DNA from: a virus
Length of the DNA: 64,000 nt
Strand: one strand, 5' to 3'
IMG/VR virus record: IMGVR_UViG_3300035698_035364
Span: 1-64,000 of that record
The notes under the pieces are model-generated. The model saw only the letters and a list, made by a program, of their open reading frames with translations, was not told the origin of the DNA and ran no database searches. The translations under genes and the position numbers were made by a program. Shown here piece after piece: positions 26,831 to 37,184 of this stretch (its first letter is position 1; each line of letters opens with the position of its first letter).

Positions 26831-29800
26831 GTTAATATTAAATCCTCAGTTTGGAACTATCAAAGATGCCAAATCTTTGAAATTCGAAGTGGATGGGCTT
26901 TCTCAAGGTAAATACAGCGTTAGAATAGAGAATGCCACTCATTCTGTGGATGGTGATGTAGATGGGTTTGAGGGGGTAGGAGGGGTAGTGAATCTTAACA
27001 TCCCTGAGGAGGCATCTCATTCTGCTATTTCTGTTTTTGCTCATATTCAGCAGAGGCAGGATGATGGCATATATAAAACTATTGAGATCTGCCCTACTAT
27101 TTTTAATGTTAAGGAAAAAGTTGGTAAAAAGTTTCCAGGTGATTTTAATATCAATCCTGTTTTTGCCAGCCCCAAAGATGTGTGTTCTATAAAAATTCAA
27201 TCTTCTTCTAATAGTAAGAGTATATTTTCTATTAATGATAAGAGATTCCCTGTGTTTACTGATGATAATGGGAATGGTTCTATCCATTTTAAGGGGAATG
27301 ATATCCTGGATAAGGATATAGGTTCGGTCCAAAAGTTTCCAGTTTATTTCTATACATCAGATGATAATTATGTAAGAAAGAATTTTTCCGGCTCGTCTCT
27401 GAGCATTCTACCTGAAGAAATCGCTATTCATCAAGAGGTTGATCCTAGATGTTTAGAGGCAGATTACTCTCCCGGATCTTGGACTATTCCTAATGAATGT
27501 TTAGAACAACCTGAGGTCACTATAGTAGTTCCTATTGCTCCGTATATTGATCCGTTAGGTATTCCTACTTCTTGTAAAGAGGGGAATATTACTATGGATG
27601 AAGTATGCCGTGTTTATAGTTCTTCAGCCACAATGTTACCTAATGGGGTTGTAATACATGCCTATACTAATTCTGATGTAGATGACGCTAATGATACTGA
27701 TGCTGAGGGATACAATAAGAATAAAGTATTTATCTCTAAGAATGAGAGCACATTGGATGTCCAGGCGATAACTAGAAGAGATGTTTCTATCGCCCCTAAA
27801 GAAAGAACTGAGAATTTTGAGATATATGTAGACCAAGATGTATATGAGGCGTTAGAAGGAGTGGCCGACATCTCTGCAAATGATATATTTGTAATTCTGT
27901 ATAACTCAACTATCGGATACCAACCAATAGAAATTATTGGAAGGGAGATGGACGACTATTTAGGTGACTACAAGTTAATTGGAGATGTAGGGGATACAAA
28001 TGTTAAGATAGATACTTGGCTATTTTGTGTGAATGCTGTGTTTTATCATGCTAATGAGGCTCCTAATATCGCATTTACCGCTACCGATACTGATACTATA
28101 TCTTTGCCGCATATTTTCAACCCCTCTGATAGCACTGAGATATTGCAGGTCTTGAATGTGTCAGTTACAGCTAATTCTAATTATGTTCGCAGATATGAGC
28201 CGGTTTATATTTATGTGGTGGCGGAAGTGTATCTGGGTGGCACGAATCAACTTTTTATGTATAATTTTAAATTAGATAAAAATACATATTTTGATAGCTC
28301 TGATACCTCAAAAGCATATGGATGGGTGCAATTAACATCGGTTGGGAATAATAAAAATCCTAAAATTAATATTGACTATGATGACACTTTACATGTGTTA
28401 TGGGAAAGTGATCGAAGCAATTCTAATCAGATATACTATGGAGTTTTAGGCAGCAATTATTTATCGTTAGGAAATACTACATTTTCATCTATGTTAGATA
28501 AAAATTCTGAGTCTTTAGAGCAGGAAAATAGATCGTTTACTGGTATATCTGCATCTTTATTAAGTAGGGTTATAGGAAGTGAATATGCTCCTATCCCAGA
28601 ATATGATACAGAAAGTTTAATTCCTGGATGGATGCTTCTGCAAAATGGTGGTGGGACGATATTGGAGACTGTAGGGAGTAAATATTTAGATGATCTATCT
28701 TTAACTGTTACTCCAGTTTCTCAGGGTGCTATAGCATTTGCTCAGTTGCAGATTGTTGCAAATGAGGATAATCAGCCAGAGAGTATGCCTGTGCCTTATC
28801 AGCAGTTTAATTATCAAATTGCTTTTAATATGGATGTAACGATTACTCAATCTAGTGATTTGATGATAGCATGGGATGGGACTGTTTTAGATAGTAAAGA
28901 GATAGATAATTTGTATAAAGAGTGGGAAATGGAGTATATAAGGGAGGTAAATGCGGAACTATCCAATACTCCTGTTTATGTTAAAGATTTTAATAGATTT
29001 ATCATAGGGAGAGATGATAGCATATATGATAAAATCATTCCGTTTGTAGGTGCTTATAATGGTAACAATCCTTCTATGGGTGATTTTCAGATCAACATAT
29101 TGAAGAATGATAATAATCTGAAAGATTTTACTTTTGGGCTAATGTTAGAAAAAACATATTTTAAGGCCACTAATATTCAGAGTGCTTTGGAATTTGCTGC
29201 AATTAATCCGGGGACTGGCAAGACATATGTTGCTGAAGAAGTGCATACTTTATATACGGGTAGGGCTAAATTAGTGGCGTTAGTTAAGACTGAAGACGTA
29301 AGCGATGACAGGTCTAATTATAAAGTAATCAAAGAGTTTCCAGAAGCTTTTAATATCACTATCCCTTCTAGTTATAAATTTGTAGTCACTTATACTAGTA
29401 TTGATTCTGGAGAAGTAAGGAATTTGTTGGGAAAAGAAGAAGGAGATTATCCTGGCCGATTTTTGGGAATGGTAACTTTACTAATAGGTGGAATAGAGAA
29501 ATTTTCTACTTCATTTATATCTAATCTTACTAATGACTATAACTATTTTGACATAGGTTTGGGAGTTCCGTCTGGGGGGTATTATACTGCTGATAATATG
29601 ATTCCTAGTGCAGTATCTCTCTATGATGATGTGTCTGTGAATATCCAATATAGTGATGTGACTATTACATCTCCTGAATACACTTACAATAGTGATATTT
29701 TAATGCTTCCTGATATAACTAAAGATATGACTAAGTTGAGGGTGGCATCTGAAAGTGATATTTCTGATCCTTCATGGATGTTCCCGACTTCTGAAATAGA

Positions 29801-30839
29801 CCCTTTGTTGAGTTTAGAATATAGAGCAGCCGCCAGAATATTATATACGCATAGTGATGGAGAAGAGTCAGGTTCCGGAAGAAGTTATGCTTATGATGTT
29901 AGTGATATAGATTTATTGACTGTAGACTTTGCTACTAAAAGTAGTACTGGGAAAATTACGATAGAGGATGCGGGAGGGGCATCTCTATATGATACGGGTT
30001 TTATCACTACTGGGACGGAAGAGGCAGTTTGTACTATTCTAGGAGGAGTTCATAACTGTATGTCATTTGATTTGGATGTGAGCCAATATGATAATATAAC
30101 TTTCACAGTGACAATGGCTAATTTTACTTCATCTTGGTATTTTGGGATAGAATTTAAAAAAGTGTATGCTACGACCAATTTTTTACAAATTCCTATTACT
30201 TTAGAAGGCATTAATCAATCTTTGGATGTGTCAAGGGGCATATGTAACGATGTGCATGTAGCGTGGCAATCTAATCAAAATAAATATTGGAACATTTATA
30301 ACACTAGTTCAGAAGATAAGTTGAGACCGTTTAGGTTTGATACTAGGATTACTAATACTGATAGTAATAGTATTGTGCCTGCTATTTCGGTTTGTAGGAA
30401 TGGAGCTAGGATGATCGTATGGCATGACAATAAAAATGGGGATTTTGATATATATGCGGCCAGATCCTTAGAAGGTTATACGTGTAACGAATCTAAATGT
30501 GCGACTAGGGAGTTGGCGAAGTATAATGAGCAAGTAACAGAAAGTACGTTATTGTTTAACCATACTGCTGCTACTGCGGGTACCCACGATTTTGCTATTT
30601 GGTTTTATACTGACAATGGTTTGTCAGATTGGTATAAAACTATTGCAATGTCAGATGGTGTCGAAGGATGGACTGTTAATGGGGTGGCTTTAGCAGATAT
30701 CGTGGTATACGATGGGACAGATATAGTAGGCATATTGCTAAGTTCGGGAGAAGAAGTAATAGTGGAATATACTCCAGATAAAAATGATGGTATTTTCGAT
30801 AGAGTTTTATATGTTACGTTAGTGGCAACGGTTAGTTAG
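26823..30839 (+). CDS. Large beta-rich appendage protein with propeller-type blades and C-terminal HFR-like domain
   Basis: A 1338-residue protein. Residues 1-95 and about 100-200 are immunoglobulin-like beta domains. Blades of the 'hVxWxxx....IYY' type occur near 523 (LHVLWESDRSNSNQIYYG), 1145 (VHVAWQSNQNKYWNIYN) and 1193 (MIVWHDNKNGDFDIYAA), typical of bacterial six- or seven-bladed propellers. The last 100 residues ('TESTLLFNHT', 'HDFAIWFYTDNG', 'GWTVNGVAL', 'EVIVEYTPD') are a copy of a domain also seen in the genes at 30848 and 39303. Cys pairs near 210-230 and 1220-1230 could form disulfides. Start ATG overlaps the glycosyltransferase stop. Probably a tail appendage adhesin; receptor unknown. 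Confidence 0.6.
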   Translation: MAKLILNPQFGTIKDAKSLKFEVDGLSQGKYSVRIENATHSVDGDVDGFEGVGGVVNLNIPEEASHSAISVFAHIQQRQDDGIYKTIEICPTIFNVKEKVGKKFPGDFNINPVFASPKDVCSIKIQSSSNSKSIFSINDKRFPVFTDDNGNGSIHFKGNDILDKDIGSVQKFPVYFYTSDDNYVRKNFSGSSLSILPEEIAIHQEVDPRCLEADYSPGSWTIPNECLEQPEVTIVVPIAPYIDPLGIPTSCKEGNITMDEVCRVYSSSATMLPNGVVIHAYTNSDVDDANDTDAEGYNKNKVFISKNESTLDVQAITRRDVSIAPKERTENFEIYVDQDVYEALEGVADISANDIFVILYNSTIGYQPIEIIGREMDDYLGDYKLIGDVGDTNVKIDTWLFCVNAVFYHANEAPNIAFTATDTDTISLPHIFNPSDSTEILQVLNVSVTANSNYVRRYEPVYIYVVAEVYLGGTNQLFMYNFKLDKNTYFDSSDTSKAYGWVQLTSVGNNKNPKINIDYDDTLHVLWESDRSNSNQIYYGVLGSNYLSLGNTTFSSMLDKNSESLEQENRSFTGISASLLSRVIGSEYAPIPEYDTESLIPGWMLLQNGGGTILETVGSKYLDDLSLTVTPVSQGAIAFAQLQIVANEDNQPESMPVPYQQFNYQIAFNMDVTITQSSDLMIAWDGTVLDSKEIDNLYKEWEMEYIREVNAELSNTPVYVKDFNRFIIGRDDSIYDKIIPFVGAYNGNNPSMGDFQINILKNDNNLKDFTFGLMLEKTYFKATNIQSALEFAAINPGTGKTYVAEEVHTLYTGRAKLVALVKTEDVSDDRSNYKVIKEFPEAFNITIPSSYKFVVTYTSIDSGEVRNLLGKEEGDYPGRFLGMVTLLIGGIEKFSTSFISNLTNDYNYFDIGLGVPSGGYYTADNMIPSAVSLYDDVSVNIQYSDVTITSPEYTYNSDILMLPDITKDMTKLRVASESDISDPSWMFPTSEIDPLLSLEYRAAARILYTHSDGEESGSGRSYAYDVSDIDLLTVDFATKSSTGKITIEDAGGASLYDTGFITTGTEEAVCTILGGVHNCMSFDLDVSQYDNITFTVTMANFTSSWYFGIEFKKVYATTNFLQIPITLEGINQSLDVSRGICNDVHVAWQSNQNKYWNIYNTSSEDKLRPFRFDTRITNTDSNSIVPAISVCRNGARMIVWHDNKNGDFDIYAARSLEGYTCNESKCATRELAKYNEQVTESTLLFNHTAATAGTHDFAIWFYTDNGLSDWYKTIAMSDGVEGWTVNGVALADIVVYDGTDIVGILLSSGEEVIVEYTPDKNDGIFDRVLYVTLVATVS

Positions 30840-30847
30840 GATCAGGT

Positions 30848-33616
30848 ATGGCGTTTAATGCAAGAATAACACATAGAGTTCAGGAGGGGAGGGGATATAT
30901 CCAATATAGGTCTGGTAGTTTGGGTCACCACGTTGGGCCTGATGAGACCAGACAATCTATGACTATCAGTTTCAGTCCTAGCTATGATAACCGTTTCTAT
31001 GATGCAACTCCTGCTACAGGATGGGTAGTCTCTGGATGGCAGGAAGTGCCTGAGGCTGGTTCTGATAGTATAGGGTTTGATTCTGGAGGAGACATTAGTA
31101 GTAGGAGATGGACTTGGCAGCCTCAGAATGCAACTAGTAATATTAATACTACTCTTTATGTGTCGTTTTCTCACCCTGATGTTAATCTGACTTTAAGTGT
31201 AACTGGGTCAGTGGGAGGTTCTATTAGAACAGTTACTCCTATTCCAGGTGCGATTATTACTACTTCTGGCACAACATCTATAGTGCTGGATGATGTGGGG
31301 AATGCTAGAGTAAGAGCAGTTCCAGATCCTAAATATGCTGTTGCTGGGTGGACTCTAGATGGAGTGGATCAGGGAAGTACAGATGAATATTTAGAGTTTA
31401 ATCTTACTGAAGGATCTAATACTATAAGTAGGTCTGTAGCAGTGCAGTTTGTTGAATTGCCTTGTATCCTAAATGACTTAGTAGTGGATATTAAAGGAAA
31501 AGGTTCAGTTTCTCCTCCGTCTGGGGGGTATTGCGACTATTCTACTTTAGCGTTAAGCCCAGTTCCGGCCAGTGGGTACTTTTTCAAGCAATGGGAATAC
31601 GATGATGGTGATCTTACAGAAAATGATTTATTATTATTAGTCCCAATGGGGGTGAATAGGTCAGTGACGGCCGTTTTTGAGCCTGTTCCTACCGTGGCAG
31701 GGGAAGTTATCCCAACAGCGTTTTTATTTTATTCTCCTTCAGAAGATTATAAGGTTAATGTGGTTTCGATAAGTACGGAAGGCCTTCTACCGGAAGGTAC
31801 TTTTCATTTTAGGGTGAATGTATATTCGGACGTTGCTAAACAAAATTTAATCTATTCATCTTTTTCTCTTACAGGAATTAAGCGATGGTATTATGATGAC
31901 GGAGAAATTTTAGCGATGCCTGATGGTGGGCTTTATTTGAGTGATGGTCAGGGAGTTAATATTCTGTATGATCCTGAAGTGTTGCCTTTTAATATGATAG
32001 AGACGCAGAAGGAACATGTGATTAACAGCACTGAGACACAACTTACTTGTGGCTCCTCTTATTACGTGGATGTAGAGGCATATAAACCTGGCAATAATAA
32101 GACTTTTTCTATGGGGACAGTTTTGTTATTTATTAGTTGTGAAGATGTAGGAAACTGGGAGAGATCTTATAATGGGGATAAAAATAATTGGATTTGCAGC
32201 GGTCAGGGTCAGTCTGATTTAAAAGTGGCTGATGGCAATAATCAGTCACTATTTGCAGATATAGATTCTAATATTTTTGGGTTATTCCAGTTAGTGTGGC
32301 AAAGTAACAAAGGAACAGGGAATGCTATTTATGGGGCTGCTTGGGACTCTGTCCAGGATCTGTTATATTCTTCTGGTCAAGGGCTATATGATGAGCAGCA
32401 AATAAATATGGGTTATAGACCTATTGTTTTAGCGGATCCGGCTAGTAATTTTTATATTTCCTCTCATACTAGAGACAATATTAAATATAAGGCATGCCCT
32501 TTACCTGTAGGTAGTTCTGATCCTCCTGTTGAGACTGAGGACAGTATTTTTGAGAAGTTCTGTTATCCTGGTCAAACTACCCTTTTGTCATCTGCTTATG
32601 GAGATATCAATGTTAGAGTTTATAACGAAGATATTGATTCTTCTTTGATAGTTAATAAGGATAAGGTAGTCCCAGTTTTAACTAAACAAGAGATAAGGTT
32701 AGATATTAATGGTATAGATGGAGCATATGCTGTTAGGTTGAGAAATAGTGAGGATGCGGTATGGGGAGATTGGATAAATATAGATAATGACTTATATTAT
32801 GAGGCAGGAGAAATCCCTACTACTCAAGATGTTTTATTTGATGCTTATCGGATAGACAATTCTAGATTCATTGCTCCATGGAGGATGGAAAGGATAAACG
32901 GTTTAAGAAGAATATGTTGTCAGATATTAACTCTATATGGTATTAGTAGGATATTCTGTCTAGATGTATTTTTGAATATGGACATAACTCAGTATACTTT
33001 TAAATTTTATGAAGATGATGCTTATGCCACTCCTATGCCTATATATAATGGTTCTTATATCCTGACTGAGAAAAAAGATGATGATGGGAACGTTGTTGGC
33101 GATGATGGGGATATGGTTACCGATGATGGCACTACAATTTATTTTAAGGTTGTGTTCAGCGAGGATCAAGTCTATGGGAATGTAGGCAGTGCTACGGCTT
33201 TGTTCTTTAATGTAATTCAGCAAGGAATAGATGATATATACAATTTGCCGTTGAGTAAGATCGATTCTCAAACTTATGGAGGGCAGTTCAAAGTTCATAA
33301 GCATGATGGTATTTTTAATAAAGATGGTAAAGGTTTTATACAAGTGGTATTCCCTGACTCAGCAGAGTCTACAGCGTGTTTATCGGATGTTATTGTGGGT
33401 GATTTGAGTAAGATATCTAATGCTGATAGTTTTAATCTTGTGCTTAATGCAGATGATGCTGGTCGTTACAAAGATCTTAATCCAGAGGAAGTTTATGAAG
33501 AATTTAGAACAAGTAAGATAGTTAAGACTTTAAGTGTTGGTTCGTTTAAACAGTATTATGACCAAGATGATGAGAATTTCCAATTCGGGAATCCACAGGT
33601 TTTTAGGGATAACTAA
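30848..33616 (+). CDS. Appendage protein with InlB-type repeats and HFR-like domain
   Basis: A 922-residue protein. Three N-terminal units (about 1-112, 113-205, 208-282) resemble divergent InlB B-repeat/bacterial repeat domains. The third is clearest, with 'GKGSVSPPSGGY', 'ALSPVPASGYFFKQWEY' and 'SVTAVFEP'; the first has 'TGWVVSGW' and 'TLYVSF'. Residues about 283-430 carry the domain shared with its neighbours ('TFHFRVNVYSDVAKQNLIY', then 'LTCGSSYYVDVEAY'). A single propeller-type blade 'LVWQSNKGTGNAIYGAAW' is near 480. The remainder is beta-rich, with 'DGDMVTDDGTTIYFKVVF' near 755. B-repeat arrays act as stalks in surface proteins, which fits an extended fibre. It abuts its neighbours on both sides (TAATG overlap at 33614-33618). 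Confidence 0.62.
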   Translation: MAFNARITHRVQEGRGYIQYRSGSLGHHVGPDETRQSMTISFSPSYDNRFYDATPATGWVVSGWQEVPEAGSDSIGFDSGGDISSRRWTWQPQNATSNINTTLYVSFSHPDVNLTLSVTGSVGGSIRTVTPIPGAIITTSGTTSIVLDDVGNARVRAVPDPKYAVAGWTLDGVDQGSTDEYLEFNLTEGSNTISRSVAVQFVELPCILNDLVVDIKGKGSVSPPSGGYCDYSTLALSPVPASGYFFKQWEYDDGDLTENDLLLLVPMGVNRSVTAVFEPVPTVAGEVIPTAFLFYSPSEDYKVNVVSISTEGLLPEGTFHFRVNVYSDVAKQNLIYSSFSLTGIKRWYYDDGEILAMPDGGLYLSDGQGVNILYDPEVLPFNMIETQKEHVINSTETQLTCGSSYYVDVEAYKPGNNKTFSMGTVLLFISCEDVGNWERSYNGDKNNWICSGQGQSDLKVADGNNQSLFADIDSNIFGLFQLVWQSNKGTGNAIYGAAWDSVQDLLYSSGQGLYDEQQINMGYRPIVLADPASNFYISSHTRDNIKYKACPLPVGSSDPPVETEDSIFEKFCYPGQTTLLSSAYGDINVRVYNEDIDSSLIVNKDKVVPVLTKQEIRLDINGIDGAYAVRLRNSEDAVWGDWINIDNDLYYEAGEIPTTQDVLFDAYRIDNSRFIAPWRMERINGLRRICCQILTLYGISRIFCLDVFLNMDITQYTFKFYEDDAYATPMPIYNGSYILTEKKDDDGNVVGDDGDMVTDDGTTIYFKVVFSEDQVYGNVGSATALFFNVIQQGIDDIYNLPLSKIDSQTYGGQFKVHKHDGIFNKDGKGFIQVVFPDSAESTACLSDVIVGDLSKISNADSFNLVLNADDAGRYKDLNPEEVYEEFRTSKIVKTLSVGSFKQYYDQDDENFQFGNPQVFRDN

Positions 33617-35184
33617 TGGCTAATATTTTTGATATTTTATCTGATGCTCCTACTTTGGAATACCCAAATGGAGGAGAAGTTTTTGCAGATGGGATAATCA
33701 CTATTCAATGGAGAGAACCTTCTGTAATTCGTGGCAATCACTTAGTATGGTACGAGATTTTTATAGCTGAATCTTATGATAATAGCAAAAAACTTGAATG
33801 GGTGCAGGTTGCTAATATCCCGTCTGGAAACAGTTCTTTTGTTTATAACATACATAAGAATATAAAAGGGAATAAATGTAGAGTAGGTATTCAGGCCGTT
33901 CTTCATACAGGTCAAAGAAGTGAGTTGTCGGTTTCAGCGGATAATTTTAGTATTATCAATAAAAAGTTACCTAATCCTGCGTTGTTAGAACCGTCTCCAT
34001 CGGAAACATACTTCTCTTATATCCCGTTTGTTTTTGATCATGGAGCTATCCTGGGAAGATGTTCTCAGAGATCTTTTTATCAGATTTATTATAGCTCTGT
34101 GAGTCAGAATATAGATTGGACGTTAGTAAGAGGAGATATAATGGTTGGTTCAGATCCAATCAATATAGATGTGAGTAATTTTGCCACTGCTACCGATTAT
34201 CTATTAAAAGTTGAATTAGTAGATGGCGATAACGTCTCTGAGCCGGTGTTTATTAATGATATTACTATTAATAATATTAACTATTTTTTGATAGATACTC
34301 TGCCTCCTAAAGGGCTAATCACGGTTCAGAATAATACAGAATATACAAAGGAGAGAGATTTAATAGTTAATCTGGAGGCATTTGATGCCACTACTGCTGT
34401 GCAAAATTACAGGATAGAACAAATGAATATTCGGCCTGCGGGGAATACGGTCGAGACAGGTTCTTATTCTGGGATGACTAATTTGGCTACATGGTATATT
34501 GTAGGGGAAACCGTTGGAGAAGAAGAATATGTAGATGGAGTCAAACTTATACAGGCAAAGTATAGAGACTATGCTGGTAATGTGGTGGCAGAGGGGGATG
34601 GAGAATATTTTAGGACATATAAGAGTAGGGATAACGAAGAGGTTACGGCATTTTTATATAACAATGGTGATTTGTGGATCGCTTTTGGAAGCCAAAATTT
34701 AAGTGTTGACAATCCACAGATATATAAGAACCAAACTCTCATTTCTACTTTAGATGGTGATGCCACTAGTTTAGTGATGTTTAATAACGTTTTATATATA
34801 GCTATTAAAGATGATGAGAATAAAGGTATATTACAAAGGTATTCGGGAGGGGTAGTTGAATCGGTTCGTGATAATGAAGAACAATACACTGATACAGAGG
34901 AGACAACGTTGAATGTGTTGTATAAAACTGATTCAGTTATTAATACGATGGAGGTTTTTGATAGTAAGTTATTTTTGGGTCTTCAGAATGGAGATCTATT
35001 GAGCTTTACTGGATCTGTCGTATCTACTGAAAATAGTTCTTATGAGGATAGGAGGAGTATCAATTATATTAGGACTGATGGGAACATGTTGTATATATTT
35101 TTTGAGAATACTACAGAAATAATGGTAATGACCAAAGATGCTAGTAGTAATTATACTTTTTCTACAATCGATACAGGAAGTTAA
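33616..35184 (+). CDS. Appendage protein: PNGGE Ig/FN3-like domains plus C-terminal propeller
   Basis: A 522-residue protein. 'EYPNGGEVFADGIITIQWR' (about 15-33) is the entry strand of a common extracellular Ig-like module. FN3-like domains cover about 10-115 and 118-225, and an 'IDTLPPKGLITV' linker leads to a further Ig-like domain to about 330. Residues 335-522 have short repeated strands ending in 'LWIAFG', 'LYIAIKD', 'LFLGLQN' and 'LYIFFEN', a small beta-propeller like the one in the 39303 protein near 1150-1250. ATG overlaps the previous stop. No catalytic signature. Confidence 0.6.
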   Translation: MANIFDILSDAPTLEYPNGGEVFADGIITIQWREPSVIRGNHLVWYEIFIAESYDNSKKLEWVQVANIPSGNSSFVYNIHKNIKGNKCRVGIQAVLHTGQRSELSVSADNFSIINKKLPNPALLEPSPSETYFSYIPFVFDHGAILGRCSQRSFYQIYYSSVSQNIDWTLVRGDIMVGSDPINIDVSNFATATDYLLKVELVDGDNVSEPVFINDITINNINYFLIDTLPPKGLITVQNNTEYTKERDLIVNLEAFDATTAVQNYRIEQMNIRPAGNTVETGSYSGMTNLATWYIVGETVGEEEYVDGVKLIQAKYRDYAGNVVAEGDGEYFRTYKSRDNEEVTAFLYNNGDLWIAFGSQNLSVDNPQIYKNQTLISTLDGDATSLVMFNNVLYIAIKDDENKGILQRYSGGVVESVRDNEEQYTDTEETTLNVLYKTDSVINTMEVFDSKLFLGLQNGDLLSFTGSVVSTENSSYEDRRSINYIRTDGNMLYIFFENTTEIMVMTKDASSNYTFSTIDTGS

Positions 35185-35185
35185 G

Positions 35186-36196
35186 ATGGCCGATATTAAA
35201 TTATATTTAACTAGTTTAGAGCCGAACATGAGCCAAACTATATATTCTCAATCTATAGGAGGACATCCTAGTAATTCTTTAGTTTATCCCGAAACCACTT
35301 TGGCAGCTACTATTGGTTTATACGATACCTCTTTAACTTTACATACTCCTGCTTCTGGTAATTGGACAGAGTGGATAGGAAAAGAATATATTAATATTGG
35401 AAATGAAATGATTAAAGTCTCTCCTATCGTTAATGGTTCTGTGACAGTGGTTGAGAGGGGTTATAATGGCATAGTTAATATGCATAAAGCAAGGGATATA
35501 GTGAGAGTATCTTCTGCTAAAGAATTATTCAATGATGTTACTGATAGTTATAAACAATATAGATGTATAACAGCCAAAAATGATTCTTCTTTGAATGATC
35601 CTTCGGCGGAAGCATCGGCTCATAATGTATCAGTTTATCTAAAACAAGATAGTAGGAATAGCGATTCTTCTATTAAAATAGCTTTAGAAAGGCCTTCGAG
35701 CCAGTATCTTTTACGTACTTCGACAAGTTGGACTTCTTCGAGTTTAGTGGATACTTCTTTAATTGGGGTATATGGAGATGACTATTTTAAGGATGCTTAT
35801 TTAAGAATTCTTAGTGGAGCCGGGACGGGGCAGGGAAGATTAGTAAGTGATTATATTTCTGCAACAGGATCTTTTGTGTTAAGTAGTGCGTTTTCTTCGT
35901 CATACGATTATACCACTAATGTAGATTATGAAGTGTTACCTTCTCCTGCTCAACGGGTGTTAACGGGGACAGTATCCCCTGCTATTACATCTAATATGAC
36001 AGATTTTTATTCTGCGACTGAAGCAAATCCTTTGTATTTGAGTTTATCAGGGGGAGCTAATGTTAGTATGACCGAGGATGATATATATAAGCAAGATTTG
36101 TTTTATATATGGATAGAAAGAACTTTGCAGAAGGGATCCGCATCGTTTGATGATAACGATGTTGTAATTAATATCAACTATAATACGAGTGTGTAA
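35186..36196 (+). CDS. Tail appendage protein with 'ERGYNG' motif
   Basis: A 336-residue protein. 'EYINIGNEMIKVSPI' followed by 'VTVVERGYNGIVNMHKAR' (about 68-110) is a beta unit recurring in phage tail proteins ('e.i.v....tv.RGy.gt...H...d'). The rest is Ser/Thr-rich beta sequence. I chose the ATG at 35186 because AGGAAG lies 6 bases upstream. An ATG at 35138 in the same frame would overlap the previous gene by 47 bases and add a hydrophobic run encoded inside that gene. Likely a minor adhesin or spacer of the appendage. Confidence 0.6.
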   Translation: MADIKLYLTSLEPNMSQTIYSQSIGGHPSNSLVYPETTLAATIGLYDTSLTLHTPASGNWTEWIGKEYINIGNEMIKVSPIVNGSVTVVERGYNGIVNMHKARDIVRVSSAKELFNDVTDSYKQYRCITAKNDSSLNDPSAEASAHNVSVYLKQDSRNSDSSIKIALERPSSQYLLRTSTSWTSSSLVDTSLIGVYGDDYFKDAYLRILSGAGTGQGRLVSDYISATGSFVLSSAFSSSYDYTTNVDYEVLPSPAQRVLTGTVSPAITSNMTDFYSATEANPLYLSLSGGANVSMTEDDIYKQDLFYIWIERTLQKGSASFDDNDVVININYNTSV

Positions 36197-36198
36197 TT

Positions 36199-37182
36199 AT
36201 GTATTTAAATGCTTTTAAATTATTGCTAAAATTTGAAACTACTTCTCTATATGAGGAAGTTAGCCAAAGTTATATGGAAGTAGTGGGGACAGATGTGGAC
36301 GCTCAGGTGCTATCTGGGGGGATTGGTTATGTTATGCAGAATGATCAATATCTTTACGGGGATGGTAATCTAGGAACAGGATTTTCACTATCCGTTAGCA
36401 ATGCTTTTACGTTAGGTTTTTGGCTTTATCCAGTGAATCCTGGGCTGGCTACCAATGAAGTAAGTGGTGACGCGGAAGCAATTCAGATGCCGGTTTTAGA
36501 TCTAATTGATGGAGTGGATTCTGTTATTAGGATAACTGAATCGACTACAGAAAGTGAAACTAATTTTCTAACAGTATCAATAGATGATAACACCTATATA
36601 GCATCTTCTGAGACTTATGCTCCTAGTTTGTGGCATCATTTTTGGATTAGTTATGATGGAAGTAATCTCTATATATATGTGGATGGCAAGTTACAGACAT
36701 TACAAAGTATAAGTGGCTCTTTGCCTGCGTCAGTTAGTGGTTCTTTGATGGATCTATATATTAATCATAATTTAGATGGTTATGCTTATAATTTTGCAAA
36801 AAACTATGGGTATATAGATGATATATTTATCTTTAATCAAGCTATGACTGCTGACAGAGATATTCAGAGAGTTATCAATTATGGGATAGATTATGTGGCG
36901 GATAATACGTACACGGATGTTAATATCGATGGATATAATATATATTTCAATGATCCATCTACTATTACAGTCAGTTCTACTATAGATGATATGGGGTATA
37001 CTTATCTAGGAAGAAATGATGGGAAAATATTACGAGGTTCCCCGTTATTATGGGAAAGTAGAAAAACATATTCTGAGAGCAAAGAGGCTGATTTGTTGAC
37101 GGATATAACTACTAATCCTGATAATGATAATAATATATCGGGGGGATTCCTAAAGATTAAAAGCACTGTTATAAGGTTATAG
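36199..37182 (+). CDS. LamG-like (concanavalin A fold) appendage protein
   Basis: A 327-residue protein. Residues about 40-225 form a LamG/concanavalin-like jelly roll: 'FTLGFWLYPVNPG', 'SLWHHFWISYDGSNLYIYVD' with GKLQ following, and the closing 'GYIDDIFIFNQAMTADRDIQ'. LamG domains bind glycans or proteins. The C-terminal 100 residues have a short strand repeat (TVSSTIDDMGYTYLGRNDG). It begins two bases after the preceding stop and has no ribosome-binding site, so coupling is likely. Confidence 0.72.
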   Translation: MYLNAFKLLLKFETTSLYEEVSQSYMEVVGTDVDAQVLSGGIGYVMQNDQYLYGDGNLGTGFSLSVSNAFTLGFWLYPVNPGLATNEVSGDAEAIQMPVLDLIDGVDSVIRITESTTESETNFLTVSIDDNTYIASSETYAPSLWHHFWISYDGSNLYIYVDGKLQTLQSISGSLPASVSGSLMDLYINHNLDGYAYNFAKNYGYIDDIFIFNQAMTADRDIQRVINYGIDYVADNTYTDVNIDGYNIYFNDPSTITVSSTIDDMGYTYLGRNDGKILRGSPLLWESRKTYSESKEADLLTDITTNPDNDNNISGGFLKIKSTVIRL

Positions 37183-37184
37183 GT

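Noticed and set aside
35138-35185. Upstream ATG extending the 35186 protein by 16 residues
   Set aside because: It lies inside the preceding gene with no ribosome-binding site; ATG 35186 has AGGAAG at a proper distance.
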